From RUG12395 sp045541735 (GTDB lineage: Bacteria > Bacillota > Clostridia > Oscillospirales > CAG-272), in contig JAZQJQ010000112.1 of NCBI GenBank assembly GCA_045541735.1, forward strand, positions 1-7,876: a DNA stretch of 7,876 nucleotides, in the 5' to 3' direction. The position numbers were made by a program, and so were the translations under genes. The notes below the pieces were generated by a model. The model worked only from the letters and a program-made list of their open reading frames with translations, was not told the origin of the DNA and searched no databases. Each line of letters opens with the position of its first letter. Position 1 is the first letter of the stretch. Shown piece by piece: positions 1 to 7,197 of this stretch.

Positions 1-300
1 CCCGTTACCGAACCCGTTACCGAACCTATCACAGAACCGGTCACAGAACCGGTCACAGAACCGATCACCGAACCGGTCACCGAACCCGTTACCGAACCCG
101 TTACCGAACCTATCACAGAACCGGTCACAGAACCAGTCACCGAACCCGTTACCGAACCCGTTACAGAACCCGTTACAGAACCCGTTACAGAACCCGTTAC
201 AGAACCCGTTACAGAACCCATCACAGAACCGGTCACCGAGCCCGTTACAGAACCCGTTACAGAACCCGTCACCGAGCCCGTCACCGAGCCGGTAACACCT
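1..300 (+). repeat. 25-copy 12-bp tandem repeat encoding P(V/I)TE spacer
   Basis: The stretch is a perfect in-phase array of 12-bp units, 24 reading P-V/I-T-E and a last one reading PVTP, with no indel breaking the frame. It continues off the left edge. Ile replaces Val in units 3, 6, 10 and 19. Unit variants differ mainly at third codon positions. Bases 1-48 recur exactly at 85-132, an 84-bp (seven-unit) higher-order period, while 157-216 holds five identical units, suggesting more recent local expansion. Proline every fourth residue with acidic Glu predicts an extended, unfolded spacer, and the Thr could be glycosylated (inference). It separates the presumed membrane anchor from the propeller domain. 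Confidence 0.97.
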
Positions 301-1959
301 CCCGCCGTGCGGCTGACAAGCTTCTATGAGCTCAATTTCCTTCACCCAGAAGGAAGCCACACAAGCGAGACCGAAAGCTCTGTGCTTGAAGCGGATTTCC
401 GTTCCCGGATCGAGATCCCTGCAGAAACAGCGCAAGCAAAGACCCCTTATTACACGCGCATAAAGCAGCTGCCCGACGGAAGCTATATCCTTCTTTACAA
501 CGACGAAAAGAACGGCAAGGGCGTAAGGATGCTCCGCAGCACTGACGGTTTAAACTGGGGAGAGTACTCCACCGTATTCGCACCGGTATCGGATAAAGTA
601 TTCGCAAACCCGGATGCCATAGTATTAAACAACGGCGATATTCTCTGCTGTGCCGCCTGGCGATTCACAAAAACATACTATACGAATCCCGCGCGCGGCG
701 GTATATCCATAAAACGCTCCACCGATAACGGAAAAACTTGGGGCAAGGAAAAAATCATATTCACGGGAATAAATTGGGAGCCCTACATTCTTCAGCTCCG
801 CTCGGGCGAGTTGCAGATCTATTGGACAAACACCACCTGCCACGTTCTTCCCTCAGGCAACAACACTTCTACGGGTACGGCAATACTCCGCTCCTTTGAT
901 AACGGCTACACCTGGACGGGCAACTCCCGAGTACCGTACTCAGGTCAGGTCATAGCCAAGCAAAAGACCGAATTTTACGATAACACTCAGTTTTATACCG
1001 ATCAAATGCCCGTTGCCGTCGAGCTGCAAAACGGCACTTTGGCTCTCGCGCTCGAAAGCAGACTCAACAGAACGGGAAGCCTATACATAACGCTTGCGTA
1101 TTCAAACGACAACTGGGCAAAGACGGTGCCAGCCGACGGCGAAGGCCCCGACGACAAATTGATAAATAAATTCATCGGCACCGCACCGTACATAGCTCAG
1201 TTCCCCTCCGGCGAGGTGATCCTCCGCCACAGCCGCCAAAGCACCTCCAGGCTTCTTCTTGCCGATCCGTCGGCGCGAGAGTTTTCCGACCCCATAATAA
1301 TAGAAAACCTGCAGGGTTGGGGTAATGTCGAGCTTATAAACAACAAGCATACTGCGGTCGTTTGCAGTACAGCAAGGTATAACGAAGGTGAAAACAACGA
1401 GTATCACCTTATCACCCTGCAAAAAGCCAACCTTAACCACAATCTTGATATAGGCAGCCACGACGTATTTGTTGACGGCAAAGGCACCGAATGGGAAGAA
1501 AACCGAGACGCCCTCTTTGTGGGAAGCGACAGCCAGGCACAAATGAGCGTGCGCTTTTCACGGACACCGAAGGGGCTTGCCATCCTTATCGACCGTCTTG
1601 ATTACGACATTAATTCCAAAGACGAGTGTATCATCCGCCTTGCACTGCCGGATGACAGCAGAAGTTATATCGACCTCAGGATCTCGCCGAACGGCGATAT
1701 CACATCAAGAAAGTTGGCAAAAGGCGCTTACACGCAGATAAACGTTCAGCGCTGGATGACTCTGTTCGGTACTCTCGACAATGCCAACGACACCGACGAA
1801 GGCTTCATCGCCGAGCTCCTTATCCCGAACATCTATCTGCCTCGGGAATTCCGCGTCAACGCTATTCTGTGCAACAAGGATTCCGGCGGCAAATACGTAT
1901 ACGACACACTTGATATGATCGACGAAGCAAATAACACAAACTGGATAAAGCTTAAATAA
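1..1959 (+). CDS. Sialidase-fold (BNR/Asp-box) surface protein with long PVTE spacer and C-terminal CBM9-like domain, 5' partial
   Basis: The frame is open from base 1 to the TAA at 1957-1959, so the N-terminus lies upstream. The GTG at 307 falls at the repeat/domain junction, has no signal peptide after it and is not a credible start. Visible order: 25 P(V/I)TE units (1-300); a sialidase-fold propeller from LTSFYELN (313); then a DOMON/CBM9-like domain from FVDGKGTEWEE (about 1470) to the end. Asp boxes are at 538-558 (STDGLNW), 718-741 (STDNGKTW) and 892-915 (SFDNGYTW). Candidate active-site glutamates are in WEP (778-780) and in LALES (1054-1056). The two downstream paralogs have lipoprotein signals, so this is probably also a membrane-anchored lipoprotein (inference). 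The likely role is cleavage or binding of a terminal sugar on glycans outside the cell; substrate unknown. It is first of the three visible genes and 21 bp upstream of the second. Confidence 0.85.
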   Translation, partial: PVTEPVTEPITEPVTEPVTEPITEPVTEPVTEPVTEPITEPVTEPVTEPVTEPVTEPVTEPVTEPVTEPVTEPITEPVTEPVTEPVTEPVTEPVTEPVTPPAVRLTSFYELNFLHPEGSHTSETESSVLEADFRSRIEIPAETAQAKTPYYTRIKQLPDGSYILLYNDEKNGKGVRMLRSTDGLNWGEYSTVFAPVSDKVFANPDAIVLNNGDILCCAAWRFTKTYYTNPARGGISIKRSTDNGKTWGKEKIIFTGINWEPYILQLRSGELQIYWTNTTCHVLPSGNNTSTGTAILRSFDNGYTWTGNSRVPYSGQVIAKQKTEFYDNTQFYTDQMPVAVELQNGTLALALESRLNRTGSLYITLAYSNDNWAKTVPADGEGPDDKLINKFIGTAPYIAQFPSGEVILRHSRQSTSRLLLADPSAREFSDPIIIENLQGWGNVELINNKHTAVVCSTARYNEGENNEYHLITLQKANLNHNLDIGSHDVFVDGKGTEWEENRDALFVGSDSQAQMSVRFSRTPKGLAILIDRLDYDINSKDECIIRLALPDDSRSYIDLRISPNGDITSRKLAKGAYTQINVQRWMTLFGTLDNANDTDEGFIAELLIPNIYLPREFRVNAILCNKDSGGKYVYDTLDMIDEANNTNWIKLK

Positions 1960-1960
1960 C

Positions 1961-1970
1961 AAAGGAAGGA
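1961..1970 (+). promoter_or_regulatory. Ribosome binding site of the second sialidase-fold lipoprotein gene
   Basis: AAAGGAAGGA lies in the 21-bp gap after the first gene's stop and ends 10 bases before the ATG at 1981. It supports that start, which also gives a complete lipoprotein signal peptide. No room exists for an independent promoter plus leader in this gap, so the genes are probably co-transcribed. Confidence 0.75.
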
Positions 1971-1980
1971 CACGACTGAA

Positions 1981-3786
1981 ATGGCAAATGCAAAAAAAGT
2001 GTTCGCACTGCTCCTTTGCGGTCTGATGCTCGCATCCTGCAACCAAAATATTCCTGCAGAAACAACCGGCATACCGATAACGGAAGGAAGTGACGCACCA
2101 ATGACCCAAGAACCCGTAAAGCTGCCCGAACCCAAGCTTACAAGTTTTTATGATCTTAACCCCAAGCATAATGAAGGAAGCCACACGGACGAAACGGCAA
2201 CATCCTTCCTTGAAGCAGATTTTCGTTCCCGCAACGAGATATCCGAGAAGACCGCAAAGGCGCAAACACCGTATTACACACGCATAAAGCAGCTTCCCGA
2301 CGGAAGCTATATCCTGCTTTATAACGACGAAAAGAACGGCAAGGGCGTCAGAATGCTAAAAAGCGAGGACGGTGTTACGTGGGGTAATTACTCCACCGTT
2401 TTTGCCCCGTATTCCGACAAGGTCTACGCAAACCCCGATGCTCTTGTGCTGCAAAACGGCGATATTCTCTGCTGTGCCGCCTGGAGATTCCAAAAATCTT
2501 ACTACACAAACCCCACGCGCGGAGGTATATCGATCAAGCGCTCCACGGATAACGGAAAGACATGGGGCACCGAGCAGATAATATTCACGGGCATAAACTG
2601 GGAGCCGTATATGCTTCAGCTCCGTTCCGGGGAGATACAGATATACTGGACGAACACCACCTGCCACGTGCTTCCCACCTGCAACAACACGTCAACGGGT
2701 ACCGCCATTCTCCGTTCCTATGATAACGGTCATACTTGGACGGGGGACCCCAAGGTGCCATACTCCGGTCAAGTCGTTGCAAAGCAGGCAACCGAGGTGA
2801 TAGACGGGGTACAGTTCTATACCGATCAGATGCCCGTTGCCGTAGAACTGCAAAACGGTATGATAGCTCTGGCACTTGAAAGCCGCCTTAACCGCAACAA
2901 CACCTACCGCATAACGATGGCATATTCAAGCGACAACTGGGCGGAAACGATAGCCGCCGATGCGGAAGGACCCGCAGATAAATTCACAAACAAATTCGTA
3001 GGCACCGCGCCGTACATAGCTCAGTTCCCCTCAGGAGAGGTAATATTGCGCTACAGCCGTCTTGACACATCAACCCTGCTGCTTGCCGACCCTACGGGAC
3101 ATACATTCTCCAGCCAGACCGTTAAGCTTGACAATCTGAAGTTCTGGGGATGCATCGAGCTTATAGACAACAAGCACACCGCACTTGTGTGCAGCACCTC
3201 ACGCTATAATGAGGGCAAAGAAAACGAGTTCTTCCGTATTACAACGCAAAAGGTAAATCTTAACCACTCCCTTACCATCGGCAGACACGAGGTTACGGTT
3301 GACGGCAACAGCGCCGAATGGGAAGAAAACCGCGAGGCTCTGTTTGTCGGAAGCGACAGCCAGGCGCAGATGAGCGTACGCTTCTCCCGTTGTGAAGAGG
3401 GATTAGGTATACTTATCGACAGGCTTGATAACGACTTAACATCAAAGGATTCCTGCACCGTTCGCATAGCTCTGCCCGGCAGCCGCCTTAATAACATCGA
3501 TGTAACCGTATACGCCGACGGAAGTTGCGAGGCATACAGAACCCTTGACGGTACAAAGACCGACATAGACCTCAAATGCTCCGTTACGCTTTTCGGTACG
3601 CTTAATGACGGTACTGATACGGACGACGGTCTCATTGCTGAGATGCTTATCCCTGAAGAATTCCTGCCCGAGGAGATTGCCGTATATCCTATACTCTATA
3701 ACAAGGATACGGAAGGTGCAGGAGTTTATGACCGCCCCGAGATGATGAACGAAAACAAAAATACAGACTGGTTAAAACTGAAATGA
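1981..3786 (+). CDS. Sialidase-fold (BNR/Asp-box) lipoprotein with C-terminal CBM9-like domain, paralog 2
   Basis: A complete 601-residue precursor. Residues 1-20 form a lipoprotein signal (Lys5-Lys6, hydrophobic core, lipobox L-A-S-C with Cys20), so the mature protein should be lipid-anchored outside the membrane. A short linker (21-52) contains IPITEGSD, a single PVTE-like unit. The propeller runs from LTSFYDLN (53) to about 430. Asp boxes are S128-W134, S188-W195 and S246-W253, and YYTR at 98-101 resembles the sialidase FRIP arginine strand. Conserved Glu208 (WEP), Glu289 (MPVAVEL) and Glu300 (LALES) are candidate catalytic residues; WEP plus the MP...E strand recalls GH93 exo-arabinanases (from memory). 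The C-terminal domain from VTVDGNSAEWEE (438) resembles DOMON/CBM9 modules. By eye about three quarters identical to paralog 1 in the propeller. Its TGA overlaps the next ATG. Substrate unknown: GH33-like, GH93-like or a non-catalytic lectin are all possible. Confidence 0.88.
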   Translation: MANAKKVFALLLCGLMLASCNQNIPAETTGIPITEGSDAPMTQEPVKLPEPKLTSFYDLNPKHNEGSHTDETATSFLEADFRSRNEISEKTAKAQTPYYTRIKQLPDGSYILLYNDEKNGKGVRMLKSEDGVTWGNYSTVFAPYSDKVYANPDALVLQNGDILCCAAWRFQKSYYTNPTRGGISIKRSTDNGKTWGTEQIIFTGINWEPYMLQLRSGEIQIYWTNTTCHVLPTCNNTSTGTAILRSYDNGHTWTGDPKVPYSGQVVAKQATEVIDGVQFYTDQMPVAVELQNGMIALALESRLNRNNTYRITMAYSSDNWAETIAADAEGPADKFTNKFVGTAPYIAQFPSGEVILRYSRLDTSTLLLADPTGHTFSSQTVKLDNLKFWGCIELIDNKHTALVCSTSRYNEGKENEFFRITTQKVNLNHSLTIGRHEVTVDGNSAEWEENREALFVGSDSQAQMSVRFSRCEEGLGILIDRLDNDLTSKDSCTVRIALPGSRLNNIDVTVYADGSCEAYRTLDGTKTDIDLKCSVTLFGTLNDGTDTDDGLIAEMLIPEEFLPEEIAVYPILYNKDTEGAGVYDRPEMMNENKNTDWLKLK

Positions 3787-5573
3787 AGAGAATCAAACGA
3801 CTGCTTGCATTGATACTATGCGGAGTTCTGCTTTCCGCTTGCGGAGAAAAAGCACCTCCCGCAGAAATCACCGATAACTCAACCGGACCCGTAACCGAAG
3901 CTCCGCCGGCTTTGCCCTTACCTGCGCTTACCTCATTTTACGATATCAACCCTGCTCATACGCAGGGCAGCCATACGGAGCTTTATGAATATTCATATAT
4001 CGAAGCTGACTACCGTTCCGTAAACCGTGTGGAAAAAGATGCAAGCCGCACGACCGAGCCGTATTACGTACGCATAAAGGAGCTTTCCGACGGAAGCTTT
4101 ATCATGCTCTTTAACGAGTTAAAGAACGGTGACGGCGTGCGGATGCTGACGAGCACCGACGGAGTAAACTGGGGCGGATATGCGACAGTATTTGAGCCGA
4201 GTGCAACAAAAAAATACGCAAATCCCGAGGCGATAGTGCTCAAAAACGGAGATGTTCTTGCTTGTGCCGCTTGGCGTCTCATTCCCGATTATCTCACCAA
4301 TAACTCCAAGGGCGGCATTGAGATAAAGCGTTCGACAGATAACGGAAAAACGTGGACGGAGGCGTACAACGTTTCCACGGGACTTGCGTGGGAGCCGTAC
4401 TTCTTACAGCTCCGTTCGGGAGAAATACAGCTATACTGGACAAATACCACACGCTACAATCTCCCGTCCGGGAACAACACCTCCACGGGCACCGCACTTC
4501 TCCGCTCTTACGATAACGGAATTACGTGGACAGGCAACCCCAATATCCCGTACTCGGGGCAGGTAGTAGCGAAGCAAAAGACAGAATATTACGACCACGT
4601 GCAGTTCTACACCGACCAGATGCCGGTTGCTGTTGAACTTCAAAACGGAACCATCGCACTTTCTCTGGAAAGCCGCCTTGACAGAGACGGCAACTGCTAC
4701 GTATCTATGGCATATTCCAAGGATAACTGGGCAGAAAGTATTCCGAAAAACGGCGTAGGCCCGGCCGACAAGCAAGAGAATATGCACCGCGGAGGCGGTC
4801 CGTATCTTGCACAGTTCCCTTCGGGAGAGACAGTTCTCAAATACAGCTACAGCACGGTCTACCATCTTGTACTCGGAGACCCGGAGGCACGTACGTTTAC
4901 GACCCCGATAAAGATGAAGTACTTAAAAAATTTCTCCTCTTTTGAGATGCTTTCAAACGGACACACCGTACTTTGCTCGGGCGGCGAGCCTTTTACCGAC
5001 ACAAAAGAAGAAACAAACTTTTACATCTGCACACAGAAGGTCAATCTGTGCCACGCTATCACCGCACCCAATATTGAGCTGACACTTGACGGCAACAGTG
5101 CGGAATGGGAAGAAGTGAACGAATCGCTGTTTATCGGCAGTGTTTCTCAAGCACAGGCCTCCGTGCGCTTTGCAAGATGCAGCGGGGGACTCGGAATACT
5201 CGTTGACAGACTTGACAGCGATCTGACGTCCGAAGATGCCTTCAGCCTGAAAATAGCACTTCCTCAAAACAAGATAAGCTGTATTGAGATAACGGCAAAG
5301 GCAGACGGTACGGTAAGTGCGGAATATATTGCAGACGGAACGCGAAAGGAGATCACCGTACACTGTGCATCCACCTTATTCGGCACTCTTGACGACAGCG
5401 ACGATACGGACGAAGGTATCCTTACGGAAATACTCATCCCCGAAGAATATCTGCCGGAAAGCATTGCCGTATTTCCTTCCATAACAAACAAGGATAAAGG
5501 CAAGCCCGCAAAGAGCGACGTTATAGACTCGCTCCACTCGACCGACAACACAAAATGGATCCCGATATTTTGA
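3783..5573 (+). CDS. Sialidase-fold (BNR/Asp-box) lipoprotein with C-terminal CBM9-like domain, divergent paralog 3
   Basis: A complete 596-residue precursor whose ATG overlaps the preceding TGA (ATGA). No convincing Shine-Dalgarno lies just upstream, so translation is probably coupled to the previous gene. The lipoprotein signal is residues 1-20 (KRIKR, hydrophobic core, lipobox L-S-A-C, Cys20). The linker (21-48) includes one GPVTEAPP unit. The propeller starts at LTSFYDIN (49). Asp boxes are S124-W130, S184-W191 and S242-W249. Arg97, Glu204 (WEP), Glu285 (VAVEL) and Glu296 (LSLES) are kept. The segment reading VILRYSR in paralog 2 is VLKYSYS here (351-357), so two arginines are replaced. 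The CBM9-like domain begins at LTLDGNSAEWEE (433). Roughly 60% identical to paralog 2 by eye, with divergence strongest after residue 330. This suggests a changed substrate preference (inference). It is the last gene before the terminator. Confidence 0.87.
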   Translation: MKRIKRLLALILCGVLLSACGEKAPPAEITDNSTGPVTEAPPALPLPALTSFYDINPAHTQGSHTELYEYSYIEADYRSVNRVEKDASRTTEPYYVRIKELSDGSFIMLFNELKNGDGVRMLTSTDGVNWGGYATVFEPSATKKYANPEAIVLKNGDVLACAAWRLIPDYLTNNSKGGIEIKRSTDNGKTWTEAYNVSTGLAWEPYFLQLRSGEIQLYWTNTTRYNLPSGNNTSTGTALLRSYDNGITWTGNPNIPYSGQVVAKQKTEYYDHVQFYTDQMPVAVELQNGTIALSLESRLDRDGNCYVSMAYSKDNWAESIPKNGVGPADKQENMHRGGGPYLAQFPSGETVLKYSYSTVYHLVLGDPEARTFTTPIKMKYLKNFSSFEMLSNGHTVLCSGGEPFTDTKEETNFYICTQKVNLCHAITAPNIELTLDGNSAEWEEVNESLFIGSVSQAQASVRFARCSGGLGILVDRLDSDLTSEDAFSLKIALPQNKISCIEITAKADGTVSAEYIADGTRKEITVHCASTLFGTLDDSDDTDEGILTEILIPEEYLPESIAVFPSITNKDKGKPAKSDVIDSLHSTDNTKWIPIF

Positions 5574-5575
5574 AC

Positions 5576-5613
5576 AAAAATAACCGTTGACGAAACGTCA
5601 ACGGTTATTTTTT
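5576..5613. terminator. Bidirectional intrinsic terminator between convergent operons
   Basis: TAACCGTTGACG (5581-5592), loop AAA (5593-5595) and CGTCAACGGTTA (5596-5607) form a perfect 12-bp stem. It is flanked by an A run at 5576-5580 and a T run at 5608-5613, which extend the pairing. Because A and T runs flank both sides, each strand yields a hairpin followed by a U tract. It begins three bases after the stop of paralog 3 and touches the stop of the minus-strand membrane protein gene. Confidence 0.93.
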
Positions 5614-6013
5614 ATATCAAAAAATAGATTATCAGAAAGATCACTGCTACAGCGAGGCACACGGCACCGACAAGAAGCATATCGAGGCGCCAAGCCTTGC
5701 GTTTTTCTGCCTTTTCACTGGCGTAATCGTAATAGCTTACGTTATCCATATTGACAGAAGTGAAAGGCAGCCAGCCCCAGAGCATCTTAACACCGTATCC
5801 AAAGATATCGTACGCACCTTTGCTTGATGCCCAGCTGAGAGAGCCGACACACACAAGCACGATGCCGGGAGCGGTAAACGCATCGCAGAGGCGGTGCATA
5901 GCTTCCTTTGCATTCTCCGATTCGAACAGCCCGCTTGTAAACACGCTGAAGGCAAGGAGAATAACGGCAACGATAAGTGATGCAATAAGATCGGTTTTTT
6001 TGATCTTTTTCAT
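5612..6013 (-). CDS. Small membrane protein, DUF3899-like
   Basis: A 133-residue protein with a basic N-terminus (MKKIKK) and three predicted membrane segments: about 9-28, 48-64 and 111-133. The middle part reads GSLSWASSKGAYDIFGYGVKML, followed by SYYDYASEKAEKRKAW before the last helix. The pattern of two helices, a G/S-rich turn, an aromatic D-x-x-x-Y stretch and a charged YDYxxEKxEKR segment resembles DUF3899 proteins of Firmicutes (recalled, not searched). Function is unknown for the family. Its ATG is two bases after the oppF-like stop. The nearest AGGAAA (6027-6032) is about 13 bases from the ATG, a long spacing, so coupled translation is likely. Its TAA at 5612-5614 overlaps the terminator's T tract. 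Position suggests co-transcription with the Opp ATPases but gives no evidence of a transport role. Confidence 0.75.
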   Translation of the reverse strand: MKKIKKTDLIASLIVAVILLAFSVFTSGLFESENAKEAMHRLCDAFTAPGIVLVCVGSLSWASSKGAYDIFGYGVKMLWGWLPFTSVNMDNVSYYDYASEKAEKRKAWRLDMLLVGAVCLAVAVIFLIIYFLI

Positions 6014-6015
6014 AC

Positions 6016-7197
6016 TTACTTGATCATTTCCTGATACTTCGCGAACTCCGCATCATTGCAATGTACGAAATGTCCGGGAGACACCTCGCGGAAGGAGGGC
6101 TGATCCACGGAATAATCGTGCTCTGCAAGAGGATTATAAACGATTCTCTTTCTCTGCTTTTCGTACTTGGGGTCGGGCAGAGGAATTGCGGAAAGGAGTG
6201 CGCGAGTGTAAGGATGGAGAGGATTGCGGAACAGCTCGTCGGAGGAAGCAAGCTCTACCATCTTACCGAAATACATAACTCCGATACGGTCAGAGAAGTA
6301 CTTGACTACGGAGAGGTCGTGCGCGATGAAAAGAATGGTAAGACCAAGCTTCTCACGCAGATCGTTTAAAAGATTAATGACCTGAGCCTGAATGGAAACG
6401 TCGAGCGCGGAAACGGGCTCATCTGCGATAATAAGGCTGGGTTCCATAATGATGGAACGCGCAACGCCTATTCTCTGGCGCTGACCGCCGGAGAATTCGT
6501 GAGGATAACGGCCCGCGTGCTCGGCAACAAGTCCGACCATCTCAAGCATCTCGTATACCTTCTTATCAATGACCTTCTTATCTCTCTCGCCCTGAATGAT
6601 AAGTCCCTCCGCGATTATCTCGCGAACGGTCATGCGGGGGTCAAGAGAAGCGATAGGATCCTGGAAGATCATCTGTATCTGGGTAACAAGGCGGGTGTTT
6701 TTTGCCTTGCGGAGCTCATTCTTAAACTCCTGCTGAAGAGCCTTCTTCTCTTCTCCCGCTGCGGCGGCAATAAGAGGCTCGTACTTTGCGCGGCACTCTT
6801 CAACAAGCTTTTTGCTGTATTCCTTATCGCAGTTATTCTGGTCATATTTTGCAGCTGCGATCTTCTTGTTATTTTCGCTGACAATGGAATCCCTTACGTC
6901 GCGGGTGATTTTACCCGCTTTCAGATCCTCGTTTGCCTGATTTATAGCTTCCTGATAGGAACGGATTCCGGCACCGATACGAATGCCCTTGAAGTAGATA
7001 TCGCCGCTTGTGATGTTGTAAAGCTTGATTATGGAGCGGCCGGTAGTTGTCTTACCGCAGCCGGACTCGCCGACAAGACCGAAAGCTTCGCCCTTTTTGA
7101 TCTCAAAGCTTACGTCATCAACAGCTTTTGTAAACTTAAAGTACTGGCAAAGGTGGTCGACTTTAAGCAGAACTTCATTTTCGTTTTCGTTATGCAT
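6016..7197 (-). CDS. oppF: Oligopeptide ABC transporter ATP-binding protein, OppF/DppF type, with helical insertion
   Basis: A 393-residue ATPase, longer than the usual 310-340. Motifs in order: Walker A GESGCGKT (43-50), Q-loop Gln179 in QMIFQDP, signature FSGGQRQR (235-242), Walker B LIIADE (255-260), D-loop SALD and H-loop His293. The wording DPIASLDPRMTVREI and the HPYTRALLSAIP tail are typical of OppF/DppF. It would hydrolyse ATP at the cytoplasmic face of a peptide importer, paired with the OppD-like neighbour. Between KGIRIGAG (70-77) and Gln173 lies about 95 residues of Lys/Glu/Ala-rich helix where E. coli OppF has about 20. The C-terminus lacks the CxFxxRC cluster motif and keeps only one late Cys (FVHC). 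The ATG at 7195-7197 has a good AAAGGGAGAG site seven bases upstream and overlaps the preceding gene by 8 bp. The substrate could be peptides, or other solutes carried by this family. Confidence 0.93.
   Translation of the reverse strand: MHNENENEVLLKVDHLCQYFKFTKAVDDVSFEIKKGEAFGLVGESGCGKTTTGRSIIKLYNITSGDIYFKGIRIGAGIRSYQEAINQANEDLKAGKITRDVRDSIVSENNKKIAAAKYDQNNCDKEYSKKLVEECRAKYEPLIAAAAGEEKKALQQEFKNELRKAKNTRLVTQIQMIFQDPIASLDPRMTVREIIAEGLIIQGERDKKVIDKKVYEMLEMVGLVAEHAGRYPHEFSGGQRQRIGVARSIIMEPSLIIADEPVSALDVSIQAQVINLLNDLREKLGLTILFIAHDLSVVKYFSDRIGVMYFGKMVELASSDELFRNPLHPYTRALLSAIPLPDPKYEKQRKRIVYNPLAEHDYSVDQPSFREVSPGHFVHCNDAEFAKYQEMIK

Larger units (their letters stand above)
313..5573 (+). repeat. Tandem triplication of a propeller plus CBM9-like gene
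   Basis: Three direct copies align from LTSFY (bases 313, 2137 and 3927) through the C-terminal N-T-x-W tails. Copies 1 and 2 share near-identical DNA in places: both contain GGCGATATTCTCTGCTGTGC at 634 and 2458, and the coding for RIKQLPDGSYILL differs at only a few third positions. Copy 3 is clearly more distant. This pattern fits an older duplication giving copy 3 and a later one giving copies 1 and 2, or gene conversion between 1 and 2. Confidence 0.85.

Noticed and set aside
1..300. CRISPR-like or non-coding satellite array
   Set aside because: Units are 12 bp with no unique spacers and keep one reading frame encoding P(V/I)TE, continuous with the propeller gene.
307..309. GTG as the start of the first gene
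   Set aside because: The same frame is open to base 1, there is no ribosome site upstream, and starting here removes the signal peptide expected from the paralogs.
1102..1542. Minus-strand open frame opposite the first propeller gene
   Set aside because: No family resemblance; similar antisense frames recur at matching places in the paralogs because the sense genes are homologous.
313..5573. Assembly artefact creating three copies
   Set aside because: The copies differ throughout, each has its own linker, and genes 2 and 3 have distinct intact signal peptides.
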